From: Mycolicibacter sp. MU0102
Lineage (GTDB): Bacteria > Actinomycetota > Actinomycetes > Mycobacteriales > Mycobacteriaceae
Length of the DNA: 64,000 nt
Direction of reading: 5' to 3'
Assembly: GCF_963378105.1 (NCBI RefSeq)
Contig: NZ_OY726398.1
Location: 4,154,001 to 4,218,000, forward strand
Within the stretch, counting starts at the first letter, position 1. Each line of letters starts with the position of its first letter. Positions 7,807 through 16,475 of the stretch are shown here, in pieces. The position numbers and the translations under genes are program-made. The notes under the pieces were generated by a model. It was not told the origin of the DNA. It saw only the letters and a list, made by a program, of their open reading frames with translations, and did not search any database.

Positions 7807-8940
7807 ATGGACCTGAATATTGATGCAGAGGTCGAGGAGTTCCGTTCGGAGGTCCGCGACTTCCTGACCGCGAACTCCGACAAGTTCCCGACCGAGTCCT
7901 ACGACACCGCCGAGGGATTCGAGCAGCACCGCCGCTGGGACAAGGTGCTCTTCGACGCCGGCCTGTCGGTGATCGCCTGGCCGAAGAAGTACGGCGGGCG
8001 TGACGCCAGCATGCTGCAGTGGGTGGTGTACGAGGAGGAATACTTCCGCGCCGGTGCGCCCGGCCGGGCCAGCGCCAACGGCACCTCGATGTTGGCGCCG
8101 ACGCTGTTCGCGCACGGTACGCAAGAGCAGCTGGACCGCATCCTGCCGAAGATGGCCAGCGGCGAGGAGATCTGGGCGCAGGCGTGGTCGGAGCCGGAGT
8201 CCGGCAGTGACCTGGCGTCGCTGCGTTCGACGGCCACCAAGGTCGACGGCGGCTGGAAGCTCAACGGGCAGAAGATCTGGAGCTCGCGGGCCCCGTTCGG
8301 TGAGCGCGGTTTCGGTCTGTTCCGTTCCGACCCCGAAGCCCAGCGCCACCACGGCCTGACCTACTTCATGTTCGACCTGAAGGCCGACGGCATCACCGTG
8401 CGCGCCATCGAGCAGCTCGGCGGCGAGACCGGCTTCGGAGAGATCTTCCTCGACGATGTCTTCGTCCCGGACAACGACGTGATCGGTGTGCCGAACGAAG
8501 GCTGGCGCGCCGCGATGAGCACGTCGAGCAACGAGCGCGGCATGAGCCTGCGTAGCCCGGCCCGGTTCGTGGTGGGCGCCGAGAAGTTGGCGGCCATGTG
8601 GAAGCAGCACGGCAGCGATCCGGTGTTCACCGACCGCGTCGCCGACGCCTGGATCAAAGCTCAGGCCTACCGGTTGCAGACGTTCGGCACCGTGACCCGG
8701 CTGGCTGCCGGCGGTGAGCTGGGCGCGGAATCCTCGGTGACCAAGGTGTTCTGGTCCGACCTCGACGTTGCCCTGCACCAGACCGGCCTGGACATCCGCG
8801 GCGCCGACGGCGAACTCGCCGACGCCTGGACTCACGGTTACCTGTTCTCGCTCGGCGGCCCGATCTACGCCGGCACCAACGAGATTCAGCGCAATATCAT
8901 CGCCGAGCGGCTGCTGGGCCTGCCCCGGGAGAAGAAATGA
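7807..8940 (+). CDS. fadE31: acyl-CoA dehydrogenase FadE31
   Basis: This 377-residue acyl-CoA dehydrogenase has the typical middle-domain signature QAWSEPESGSDLASL and the C-terminal YAGTNEIQRNIIAERLLGLP. In mycobacterial steroid catabolism FadE31 pairs with FadE32 or FadE33 into alpha2beta2 heterotetramers, and the two smaller partners follow directly. The ATG abuts the fadD3 TAG with no spacing, and its own stop overlaps the fadE32 start (ATGA). Its role is assigned to late HIP-derived acyl-CoA oxidation. Confidence 0.9.
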   Translation: MDLNIDAEVEEFRSEVRDFLTANSDKFPTESYDTAEGFEQHRRWDKVLFDAGLSVIAWPKKYGGRDASMLQWVVYEEEYFRAGAPGRASANGTSMLAPTLFAHGTQEQLDRILPKMASGEEIWAQAWSEPESGSDLASLRSTATKVDGGWKLNGQKIWSSRAPFGERGFGLFRSDPEAQRHHGLTYFMFDLKADGITVRAIEQLGGETGFGEIFLDDVFVPDNDVIGVPNEGWRAAMSTSSNERGMSLRSPARFVVGAEKLAAMWKQHGSDPVFTDRVADAWIKAQAYRLQTFGTVTRLAAGGELGAESSVTKVFWSDLDVALHQTGLDIRGADGELADAWTHGYLFSLGGPIYAGTNEIQRNIIAERLLGLPREKK

Positions 8941-9902
8941 AATTCGATCTAGACCAAGAGCAGCGCGACTTTGCGGCCAGCATCGACGCCGCCCTGGGTG
9001 CCGCCGACGTGCCCGGCGCGGTGCGCGCCTGGTCGCAGGGTGACGCCGAGCGGGGCCGTCAGGTCTGGAATCAGCTGGCCGAGCTCGGCGTGACCGCGCT
9101 GGCGGTGCCGGAGGAGTTCGACGGCATCGGCGCCCATCCCGTCGACCTGGTGTTGGCCATCGAGGCGCTCGGCCGCTGGTGCGTGCCCGGGCCGGTGGTG
9201 GAGTCCATCGCGGTGGCACCGATTCTGCTGGCCGGCTCACCTGATGCCGGGTCGCAGCTGGCCGCCCTCGCCGCCGGTGAGCTGATCGCCACGGTGGCAC
9301 TGCCGCCGCACACTCCGCGGGCCCTGGACGCTCAAGCCGCCGACCTGGTGTTGCTGGCCGAGAACGGGACGGCGTCGATCGCACAGGCCGGCACCCGTCA
9401 CGCCTCGGTGGACCCCAGCCGCGGCGTCTTCGACGTGACCGCGACCGGCGACACCTGGAACGCCGACACCGCCCGCGCCTACGAGATGGGTGCCCTGGCC
9501 ACCGCCGCGCAGCTGATCGGGGCCGGGCAGGCGATGCTGAACACCGCGGTCGACTACGCCAAGCAGCGCACCCAGTTCGGTCGAGTGATCGGCGGCTACC
9601 AGGCCATCAAGCACAAGCTCGCCGACGTGCACATCGCGCTCGAATTGGCCCGCCCCCTGGTGTACGGGGCGGCACTCTCGTTCACGGACAGCTCCCCCGA
9701 CACCGCCCGCGACGTCAGCGCCGCCAAGGTTGCCGCGTCCGACGCCGCCCTGCTGGCCGCGCATTCGGCGCTGCAGACCCACGGCGCCATCGGCTTCACC
9801 AGCGAGTGCGACCTGTCACTGTGGCTGCTGCGGGTGCAGGCCCTGCGTCCCGCGTGGGGGGATCCGACCGCGCACCGGCGTCGAGTGTTGGAGGCGATCT
9901 AA
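8937..9902 (+). CDS. fadE32: acyl-CoA dehydrogenase subunit FadE32
   Basis: At 321 residues this is a short acyl-CoA dehydrogenase chain, as expected for the smaller partner of a heterotetramer. It keeps the C-terminal signature YAKQRTQFGRVIGGYQAIKH but has a reduced middle domain. The start overlaps fadE31 by 4 bp (ATGA), and fadE33 begins at the base after its stop, so expression is tightly coupled. By position it is the Rv3563 equivalent. Confidence 0.88.
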   Translation: MKFDLDQEQRDFAASIDAALGAADVPGAVRAWSQGDAERGRQVWNQLAELGVTALAVPEEFDGIGAHPVDLVLAIEALGRWCVPGPVVESIAVAPILLAGSPDAGSQLAALAAGELIATVALPPHTPRALDAQAADLVLLAENGTASIAQAGTRHASVDPSRGVFDVTATGDTWNADTARAYEMGALATAAQLIGAGQAMLNTAVDYAKQRTQFGRVIGGYQAIKHKLADVHIALELARPLVYGAALSFTDSSPDTARDVSAAKVAASDAALLAAHSALQTHGAIGFTSECDLSLWLLRVQALRPAWGDPTAHRRRVLEAI

Positions 9903-10853
9903 GTGGCCCGTAACGACGAACGCGACCTGCTGCGCCAGACCGTGGCTGCACTGGTCGACAAGCACGCCACACCCGAAGCCGTGCGCGTGGCGATGGAGTC
10001 CGAGCGCGGCTACGACGAATCCCTGTGGCAGCTGCTGTGCGAGCAGGTCGGCGCCGCCGCCCTGGTGGTGCCCGAGGAGCTCGGCGGCGCCGGCGGCGAA
10101 CTGGGTGATGCCGCAGTCGTTCTCGAGGAACTGGGCAAGGCACTGGTTCCCACCCCGCTGCTGGGCACCATCTTGGCCGAGCTGGCGCTGCTGGCCGCCC
10201 CCGAGCCCGACGCCGCGACGCTGGAGCAGCTGGCCGAGGGCGGCGCGATCGGAGCGGTCGTCTTCGATGACGACAACACCGTGGCCAACGGTGACATCGC
10301 CGACATCGTCGTGGGCGCCCGCGACGGCCAGTTGCAGCGCTGGACCGAATTCAGCACCGAGCCGGTGGCCACCATGGACCCCACCCGGCGCCTGGGCCGG
10401 ATCACCGCCACCGCCACCGCGCCCATCGGCGACGACCCCGGCATCGCGGACTACGCGGCGATCCTGTCGGCCGCCGAGCAGATCGGCGCCGCGGCCCGCT
10501 GCCTGGAGCTGACCGTGGAGTACACCAAGAGCCGGGTGCAGTTCGGCCGGCCGATCGGCAGCTTCCAGGCGCTCAAGCACCGGATGGCCGACCTGTATGT
10601 GGCCGTGTCGGCCGCGCGCGCGGTTGTCGACGACGCCATCGCCGAGCCGTCGGCGACCTCGGCCGCGCTGGCGCGCGTGGTCGCCAGCGAGGCGTTTTCC
10701 AAGGTGGCCGGCGAGGCGGTGCAGCTGCACGGCGGTATCGCGATCACCTGGGAAAGTGACATCCAGCTGTACTTCAAACGCGCACACGGAAGTTCGCAAC
10801 TCTTTGGCCAGCCGGCACACCATCTTCGCCGGTTGCAGGCCGAGGTGGTCTGA
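9903..10853 (+). CDS. fadE33: acyl-CoA dehydrogenase subunit FadE33
   Basis: This second short acyl-CoA dehydrogenase (316 residues) starts at GTG directly after the fadE32 stop. The helix EYTKSRVQFGRPIGSFQALK and the C-terminal LHGGIAITWE are typical of the family. It is expected to form a complex with FadE31. In Mtb the next gene is the Rv3565 aminotransferase; here two hydrolase genes intervene, the first only 19 bp after this stop. Confidence 0.88.
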   Translation: MARNDERDLLRQTVAALVDKHATPEAVRVAMESERGYDESLWQLLCEQVGAAALVVPEELGGAGGELGDAAVVLEELGKALVPTPLLGTILAELALLAAPEPDAATLEQLAEGGAIGAVVFDDDNTVANGDIADIVVGARDGQLQRWTEFSTEPVATMDPTRRLGRITATATAPIGDDPGIADYAAILSAAEQIGAAARCLELTVEYTKSRVQFGRPIGSFQALKHRMADLYVAVSAARAVVDDAIAEPSATSAALARVVASEAFSKVAGEAVQLHGGIAITWESDIQLYFKRAHGSSQLFGQPAHHLRRLQAEVV

Positions 10854-10860
10854 AGGCCCG

Positions 10861-10866
10861 TACGGT
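10861..10866 (+). promoter_or_regulatory. -10 hexamer before the amide hydrolase gene
   Basis: TACGGT (a TANNNT hexamer) ends exactly 6 nt before the ATG at 10873, and no Shine-Dalgarno sequence is visible. This suggests a leaderless start that could give the amidase-lipase pair its own transcription in addition to read-through from fadE33. Confidence 0.4.
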
Positions 10867-10872
10867 AGCGGC

Positions 10873-11859
10873 ATGTGTACTCGCCTGGTTTACCTCGGCC
10901 CGAACGGCAACATCATCACCGGCCGGTCCATGGACTGGAAGCTGGATTTGGAGACCGATCTGTGGTCGATGCCGCGTGGTGTGAAGCGCGACGGCCGGGC
11001 CGGGGCCAATTCCATCGAATGGACCGCAAAGTACGGCAGCGTGGTGGCTACCGGCTACAACATCTGCACCACCGACGGACTGAACGAAGCCGGTCTGTCG
11101 GCGAACCTGCTCTGGCTGGCCGAATCGGTGTACCCGCAATACGACGGCAGCCGCCCCGGGCTGTGCATCTCCATCTGGGCCCAGTATGTCCTGGACAACT
11201 TCGCCACCGTGGCCGAAGCCGTCGCCGCGCTGAAGGCCGAAGCGTTCCAGGTGGTGACCGACGGCGTGCCCGGTGAGGACCGCCTGGCCACGCTGCACCT
11301 GTCGCTGTCGGACGCGACGGGCGACAGTGCGATCGTGGAATACGTGGACGGCAAGCAGGTCATCCACCACGGGCGCCAGTACCAGGTGATGACGAACTCG
11401 CCGATCTTTGAACAACAACTTGCGGTGAACTCCTACTGGGAGCAGTTGGGTGGCACGGTCATGCTGCCGGGCACCAACCGGGCCGCGGATCGTTTCGCGC
11501 GGGCCTCGTTCTACGTCAACGCGATACCGAAATCCGAAGATCTCAAGATCGCGCTCGCGTCGGTGCTCAGTGTCGTGCGAAACGTCTCGGTGCCGTTCGG
11601 CATCTCCACACCGAATGAGCCCAACATCTCCTCGACCCGCTGGCGCACGGTCGCCCATCACACCCGCAAGTTGTACTGCTTCGAATCAGCGCTGACCCCC
11701 AACGTGTTCTGGGTGGACCTGAACAAACTGGACTTCGACGAAGGCGCCCCAGTACGCAAGCTCGCCCTCGGCTCCGACGACAGCAATGTCTTCGCCGGCG
11801 AGACATCGGCGAGTTTCGAAGCGGCCGAGGCGTTCACCTTTCTCGGATTGAACAAGTGA
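10873..11859 (+). CDS. choloylglycine hydrolase / penicillin V acylase-type linear amide C-N hydrolase
   Basis: This 328-residue Ntn hydrolase begins Met-Cys, so removal of Met exposes the Cys nucleophile. The other family residues align: Arg18 and Asp21 in GRSMDW, Asn71 in GLNEAGL, Asn175 in VMTNSP and an Arg in AADRFARAS (about 207). The family cleaves linear amides such as conjugated bile salts, penicillin V and N-acyl homoserine lactones; the substrate here is not determined. No signal peptide is seen, so it should be cytoplasmic. It lies between the HIP-catabolic fadE33 and a secreted lipase whose start overlaps its stop (GTGA). That context suggests an amide-linked steroid or fatty acyl substrate, which is inference. 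Confidence 0.88.
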   Translation: MCTRLVYLGPNGNIITGRSMDWKLDLETDLWSMPRGVKRDGRAGANSIEWTAKYGSVVATGYNICTTDGLNEAGLSANLLWLAESVYPQYDGSRPGLCISIWAQYVLDNFATVAEAVAALKAEAFQVVTDGVPGEDRLATLHLSLSDATGDSAIVEYVDGKQVIHHGRQYQVMTNSPIFEQQLAVNSYWEQLGGTVMLPGTNRAADRFARASFYVNAIPKSEDLKIALASVLSVVRNVSVPFGISTPNEPNISSTRWRTVAHHTRKLYCFESALTPNVFWVDLNKLDFDEGAPVRKLALGSDDSNVFAGETSASFEAAEAFTFLGLNK

Positions 11860-13046
11860 GGTCGCCGCGCCGCAATGCGCTGTTGGCCGCCGGACTGGCC
11901 GCCCTGGTGTTGGCCGCACCCGCGGCCGCTGAGCCGGCGCCGCAGTGGTCGGGCCTTGACGCGCGCAGCTATGCCGGCCCCATTCCCCCCGAAGGGGGTC
12001 TGATCACCACGGTGCCACTGGACCCGGCCCTGTCGGTGACCGGCGCCGCCAAGGCATTCCGGATCCTGTACGCCACGACCGATCAACACGACCGGCCCGC
12101 AGTGAGCACGGCGGCGGTCTTCGTTCCGCACGGGGCGCCCCCGGCGGGCGGATGGCCGCTAATCGCATGGGCGCACGGCACCGTCGGGCTCGGCGACGAC
12201 TGCACGCCGTCGGCGCGGCCACGTAGCGCCCGCGACAACGAATACCTGTCGCACTGGCTCGACGAGGGCTACCTGGTGGTCGGCACCGATTACGCCGGGC
12301 TCGGCACGCCAGGGCTGATGAGCTATCTCAACAGCGCCGCCGAAGCGCACTCGGTGATCGACTCCGTGCGAGCCGTGCACCAGATGGACCTGCCGCTGTC
12401 GCCCAAGTGGGCGATCGTGGGTCAGTCCCAGGGCGGCGGCGCGGCGATCAACAGCGCGTGGTGGGCCAGCCGCCTCACCGCCGGCAGCGGCCTGGACTAT
12501 CGAGGCGTGGTGGCCACCGGCACACCGGCCAACATCGAACGGCTGGTCATGGAGGCCGGACCCGATCTGCCGCCGCAGTCGGTGCCTCCCGCCGCGATCA
12601 GTTACGCCTCGTACATCGTGGCCGCCCTGCGCGAAGCGCTTCCCGAGATCCCCGTCGACAGTGTGCTGACTCCTCGCGGGCGCGAGCTGGCAGACCGGGC
12701 CGAAACCGTCTGCAAGACCGACCTGGACCGACAGGCGGCCGGAACCAGAATCGATGAGCTGTTCAGCGCGCCGGTGGCGTCGCTGGACGGGATCGGCGCG
12801 GCGCTCGACGGCTTCATGGGCACCCCCACCGGCGGATACGATCGGCCGATCTTTTTGGGGCACGGCCTGCTCGACACCGACGTGCCAGCCCGGTCCAGCC
12901 AAACGCTGTATCAGCAGCTGATCGACAACGGCCAGAATGTCGAGCTGCACATCTACCCCGACCAGGACCATTCCGGCACGGTGCTCGCCGCTATGCCCGA
13001 CGCCACCCGCTTCCTGCACCGCATCATGACGGAGGATGACTCATGA
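11856..13046 (+). CDS. secreted lipase, LIP/secretory lipase family
   Basis: This 396-residue alpha/beta hydrolase starts with a Sec signal peptide (about residues 1-25, ending APAAAEP). The nucleophile elbow is GQSQGGG, with a later Asp in HGLLDTDVP and a His in DQDHSGT, so the Ser-Asp-His triad is complete. It resembles fungal and actinobacterial secretory lipases. It probably acts outside the membrane on acylglycerols or other esters. The GTG start overlaps the amide hydrolase stop and its own stop overlaps the aminotransferase start (ATGA), so it is embedded in the operon. No counterpart exists here in Mtb. Confidence 0.85.
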   Translation: MRSPRRNALLAAGLAALVLAAPAAAEPAPQWSGLDARSYAGPIPPEGGLITTVPLDPALSVTGAAKAFRILYATTDQHDRPAVSTAAVFVPHGAPPAGGWPLIAWAHGTVGLGDDCTPSARPRSARDNEYLSHWLDEGYLVVGTDYAGLGTPGLMSYLNSAAEAHSVIDSVRAVHQMDLPLSPKWAIVGQSQGGGAAINSAWWASRLTAGSGLDYRGVVATGTPANIERLVMEAGPDLPPQSVPPAAISYASYIVAALREALPEIPVDSVLTPRGRELADRAETVCKTDLDRQAAGTRIDELFSAPVASLDGIGAALDGFMGTPTGGYDRPIFLGHGLLDTDVPARSSQTLYQQLIDNGQNVELHIYPDQDHSGTVLAAMPDATRFLHRIMTEDDS

Positions 13047-14209
13047 CCGACCGGGTTGCGCTGCGCGCGGGCATTCCGCCGTTCCATGTGATGGACGTGT
13101 GGCTGGCCGCGGCCGAACGCCAACGCACCCATGGCGATCTGGTGAATCTGTCGGCCGGCCAGCCCAGTGTGGGCGCCCCCGAACCGGTGCGCGCCGCCGC
13201 CGCAGCAGCGCTGAACGCCAATGCGCTGGGCTACACCGTCGCACTGGGCATCCCGGAGCTGCGCTCGGCCATCGCCGGCTCGTATGCCGACCGCTACGGG
13301 CTGAGCGTCGACCCCGACGACGTGGTGGTGACCACCGGCTCGTCGGGCGGATTCCTGCTCGCATTTCTGGCCTGTTTCGACGCCGGCGATCGGGTGGCGA
13401 TCGCCAGCCCGGGCTATCCCTGCTATCGCAACATCCTGACCGCGCTGGGCTGCGAGGTGGTCGAGATCCCGTGCGGGCCCGAGACCCGCTTCCAGCCCAC
13501 CGCCGCCATGCTCGCCGAGATTCCCGGACCGTTGGCAGGGGTCATCGTGGCCAGCCCCGCCAACCCGACCGGGACCGTGCTGGAACCGGCGGAGCTGGCC
13601 GCGATCGCCGCCTGGTGCGACACCGCCGGTGTGCGACTGATCAGCGACGAGGTCTACCACGGCCTGGTCTACCAGGGTGCACCGCAGACCAGCTGTGCTT
13701 GGGAGACTTCGCGGAACGCGGTGGTGGCCAACAGCTTCTCGAAGTACTTTGCGATGACCGGCTGGCGGCTGGGCTGGCTGCTGGTGCCGCCGGCACTGCG
13801 CCGTGCGGTGGACTGCCTGACCGGCAACTTCACCATCTGCCCGCCGGTGCTGGCCCAATACGCGGCGGTCGCGGCGTTCACGCCGGAGGCGATCGCAGAA
13901 TCCAACGGCCACCTGCGGCACTACGCCGCCAACCGGGAACTGCTGCTCGGCGGACTGCGGAGCATGGGCATCGACCGGTTGGCCCCCACCGACGGCGCGT
14001 TCTACGTCTATGCGGACCTCGCAGAGCACACCGACGACTCACTGGCGTTCTGCGCGCGCCTGCTGGCCGACACCGGTCTCGCGCTGACGCCGGGCGTCGA
14101 CTTCGACACCGAACGCGGCAACACCTTCGTCCGGCTGTCGTTCGCCGGCCCGACCGCCGACATCGACGAAGCCCTGCGCCGACTCCGCGGGTGGCTGCCG
14201 CTCCGGTAG
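13043..14209 (+). CDS. PLP-dependent class I/II aminotransferase (Rv3565-like)
   Basis: This 388-residue fold-type I aminotransferase has the PLP lysine in NSFSKYFAMTGWRLGW and the cofactor-binding VASPANPTGTV and ISDEVYHGLVY motifs. Position after the fadE cluster and length match Rv3565 (often labelled aspB), which belongs to the KstR2 neighbourhood; its amino-acid substrate is not established. Translation is coupled to the lipase gene by an ATGA overlap. No signal peptide or membrane segment is present. Confidence 0.85.
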   Translation: MTDRVALRAGIPPFHVMDVWLAAAERQRTHGDLVNLSAGQPSVGAPEPVRAAAAAALNANALGYTVALGIPELRSAIAGSYADRYGLSVDPDDVVVTTGSSGGFLLAFLACFDAGDRVAIASPGYPCYRNILTALGCEVVEIPCGPETRFQPTAAMLAEIPGPLAGVIVASPANPTGTVLEPAELAAIAAWCDTAGVRLISDEVYHGLVYQGAPQTSCAWETSRNAVVANSFSKYFAMTGWRLGWLLVPPALRRAVDCLTGNFTICPPVLAQYAAVAAFTPEAIAESNGHLRHYAANRELLLGGLRSMGIDRLAPTDGAFYVYADLAEHTDDSLAFCARLLADTGLALTPGVDFDTERGNTFVRLSFAGPTADIDEALRRLRGWLPLR

Positions 14210-14216
14210 GTTTACC

Positions 14217-14229
14217 TTCCAAGCTGGAA
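14217..14229. promoter_or_regulatory. short inverted repeat upstream of the hemophore-like gene
   Basis: TTCCA (14217-14221) and TGGAA (14225-14229) flank a 3-nt centre, about 26 bp before the ATG at 14255 and just after the aminotransferase stop. The outer GGT and ACC also pair loosely. It may be an operator; it is too short and too GC-poor for a terminator. Function is unknown. Confidence 0.25.
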
Positions 14230-14254
14230 ATACCTGATCGAAGGGACCACTGCT

Positions 14255-14653
14255 ATGCGCATCTCCACGACTTCTGGCCTGGCGCTCGGCGCCGCAGCCG
14301 CCGGCATCCTCGGTGCGGTGGCCGCATCGGCACTGACCACCAGCACGCCCGCCGCCGACGCCGCGCCCGCCTCCTGCACCGCGGCCGGGCTGTCCAGTAC
14401 CGCCAGCGGCGTGCTGGGCCAGGCGGGTGTGTTCCTCCACGACCACCCGGAGGCCAATGACGTGCTGACCAACGCGGCCACCATGCCCGCGGACCAGGCC
14501 AAGTCCTCGGTTCAGGGCTACTTCATCGGCCACCTCGACCAGCTGTCGACCCTGCAGGGCATCGCCCAGCCGCTCACCGACCTGAAGAACCAGTGCGGGA
14601 TCGCGGTCTCGCCGACCCAGCTGGCCATGCTGCTGGAGACCGTCAGCAAGTAG
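14255..14653 (+). CDS. secreted hemophore-like heme-binding domain protein (Rv0203 type)
   Basis: This 132-residue exported protein has a signal peptide over about residues 1-36. It is followed by one small helical domain with two Cys (CTAAGLSS and LKNQCGIA) and the pattern DHPEAND...MPADQAKSSVQGYF...QPLTDLKNQC. That pattern is characteristic of the mycobacterial hemophore (MHB) family, which binds heme outside the cell and passes it to MmpL transporters. GAAGGGA lies about 8 nt before the ATG. It sits between a steroid-catabolic aminotransferase and an unknown protein, with no MmpL gene in the window. Heme binding itself is inferred from the family. Confidence 0.8.
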   Translation: MRISTTSGLALGAAAAGILGAVAASALTTSTPAADAAPASCTAAGLSSTASGVLGQAGVFLHDHPEANDVLTNAATMPADQAKSSVQGYFIGHLDQLSTLQGIAQPLTDLKNQCGIAVSPTQLAMLLETVSK

Positions 14654-14662
14654 GCCTGGGCA

Positions 14663-15937
14663 ATGGCCCTGGCGATCACTGAACAGGAACGGGCCGCGCT
14701 GGCGCAGGCGGCCGGTTTCGGGCTGTTCGCCGCCATCACCGGACGCCGGTCGCGACGGTTCCCCGTGGGCGGCGCCATTCCAGCCGGTGCGCTGGCCTAC
14801 ACCAGCCGCCGTCCGGTGCAGCCGCTGTCCGAGGTCGAGCGAGCCCTGCTGTTGTCGCTGATGGCCGGCACCACCGGCTGGCATGACGGGATCGCGCACC
14901 ATCCCGGGTACGCCCCGGCGCTGCCGAACTATCCCGGCAGCGCCACCGGGCGCGCCATGCCGTCGGCGGCCGGCTTTCACACCAGCCAGCTGTTCTTCAC
15001 CGACGACACCGGCTGCTATCTGCTGCCCACCCGCGATCAAGAACCACGCGAGTTCGACAGCATCGAAGAGTGGATCGGCCATACCGCCGATTCCTATGTC
15101 CGGATTTCGGAGTCCCGGCTGGAACTACCCCGTGAAGAGCCCTACATGGAGGGCCACAACACCTGGATCGGCAACCACCCGGGCAGTCTGTTGGCCTTCA
15201 ATGTGGCTGACCTGGCCGAACATCTGCTGGAGAACCTGTGGTTCTTCGCGGCCAACGGCTATCCGATCCGCGACGACGTCCATGGTCGCGAAATACCCGG
15301 CATACAGTCGTTTTCCGGTTTGGCGCATGCCGACGACGCGATACCGCTGTCGTTCGTGGAGCAGTACACCCTGACCGAGGCCAGTGCGGAGTTGTCCATC
15401 GCGGCCCATAACGGAGCGCTGGGCTTGCAGGCAATGGGCTTGGGCGGCTGGATCTTCGACGGTCTGGACCGGTTGTCGGTGCTGGGCGGCTCCGGTGACC
15501 CGCGTGCCCCCGGACTGGGTTTTGTCGCCGACACCGATCCGCGCTGGCCGTTCCCGAATGTCACCGGGTTACCCGGTCACTTCGAGACGCTGAGCCCGCC
15601 GCATGTCGCCTCGGTCGCGCAGGGTGTGCAAAAGCTGGTGGCCCGCAAATTCGGGCCCGGCGGTCCGTCGCACCCCGACACCCCGGGTCCGTGGTCAGAC
15701 AGCCGGGCCGTGCGCGGATCGGCACTGGCGCCGGACCGCATCGCCGAACTGGTCACCTGCGAGGCGTCCTACATCTACGACACGTTCGGGAAACTGCCGG
15801 GCACCGTCCCGACGGTGCATGTGCTGATGTACCTGCAGGCCCAACACCTGGACACCGACTTCTACGACGAGTTCTATTCCCCCGGCGCGTATCTACGCAC
15901 CCACGCCGAGCACCAGCGCTGCTGGCACGGCTCATGA
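14663..15937 (+). CDS. uncharacterised 424-residue protein
   Basis: I do not recognise this family with confidence. The N-terminus (AITGRRSRRFPVGG, then LSEVERALLLSLMAG) loosely resembles the first helix and loop of nitroreductase-like proteins, but no clear flavin motif follows. The rest is soluble, with many His and aromatic residues, for example GHNTWIGNHPG (about residues 164-174) and HAEHQRCWHGS at the C-terminus. No signal peptide or membrane segment is seen. It begins 9 nt after the hemophore-like gene, so the two are probably co-transcribed. Codon use looks like its neighbours. Confidence 0.7.
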   Translation: MALAITEQERAALAQAAGFGLFAAITGRRSRRFPVGGAIPAGALAYTSRRPVQPLSEVERALLLSLMAGTTGWHDGIAHHPGYAPALPNYPGSATGRAMPSAAGFHTSQLFFTDDTGCYLLPTRDQEPREFDSIEEWIGHTADSYVRISESRLELPREEPYMEGHNTWIGNHPGSLLAFNVADLAEHLLENLWFFAANGYPIRDDVHGREIPGIQSFSGLAHADDAIPLSFVEQYTLTEASAELSIAAHNGALGLQAMGLGGWIFDGLDRLSVLGGSGDPRAPGLGFVADTDPRWPFPNVTGLPGHFETLSPPHVASVAQGVQKLVARKFGPGGPSHPDTPGPWSDSRAVRGSALAPDRIAELVTCEASYIYDTFGKLPGTVPTVHVLMYLQAQHLDTDFYDEFYSPGAYLRTHAEHQRCWHGS

Positions 15938-16411
15938 CCGCCGGCGAACTCCCCCGATGACGGTGTAAACCAACCCCACCACCAACAACGCGAACTTGGT
16001 AAGTGCCGCGCTACGTGCACGCCGGGCATTGGTGTCGACGTCCACGCCGTCGAGGGCCTTGAGCAGTGTCACCCCTTCGATCGCATCGCCGGCGACTGCT
16101 CCGATCGGCAACAGCCGCAACAAGATCGGATGACCGTGGCGACTGCGGACACGCTCGATGAGCAACAGTGCCGAGGCCCCGTACGTGAGCATGTAGCCGA
16201 AGTCGAGCCACAGCGACCACCGTGCCCACCGTCGACCGTCGGCGCCCCAGACCGCCAAGATCTCCTGAACTCGTTCGGCATTGCCGGCCAGCTCAAATCC
16301 GATGATGCCGGGGCCACCCGTCTTGCGCATCCCGCGCTCCAGCACCAGCATCACCGCGGCGTAGGCGAGCGTCGCCACCGCCGACCAACCAAGTCGCTTC
16401 ACCCGGTGCAT
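15932..16411 (-). CDS. small integral membrane protein
   Basis: This 159-residue protein has four predicted hydrophobic segments at about residues 8-26, 60-86, 95-117 and 135-155, separated by short charged loops. No catalytic motif is visible and the family is not recognised. Its last 6 bp overlap the end of the convergent 424-residue gene. It is divergent from the alpha/beta hydrolase at 16476, 64 bp away. The ATG at 16411 has no clear Shine-Dalgarno site, so the exact start is uncertain. Confidence 0.65.
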   Translation of the reverse strand: MHRVKRLGWSAVATLAYAAVMLVLERGMRKTGGPGIIGFELAGNAERVQEILAVWGADGRRWARWSLWLDFGYMLTYGASALLLIERVRSRHGHPILLRLLPIGAVAGDAIEGVTLLKALDGVDVDTNARRARSAALTKFALLVVGLVYTVIGGVRRRS

Positions 16412-16462
16412 GGTAATCGAGCGGCTGGTCCGATTCAGCCGACTTCAGCACCGGCCGTCAGC

Positions 16463-16468
16463 TAGATT
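16463..16468 (+). promoter_or_regulatory. -10 hexamer of a probable leaderless promoter
   Basis: TAGATT ends 7 nt before the ATG at 16476, and no ribosome-binding site is visible. It fits a leaderless transcript for the hydrolase gene. Confidence 0.45.
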
Positions 16469-16475
16469 GCCGACC

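Noticed and set aside
7750..9384. A 544-codon open frame opposite fadE31 and fadE32
   Set aside because: Shadow of two well-supported acyl-CoA dehydrogenase genes; the product is low-complexity Arg/Gly/Pro-rich sequence.
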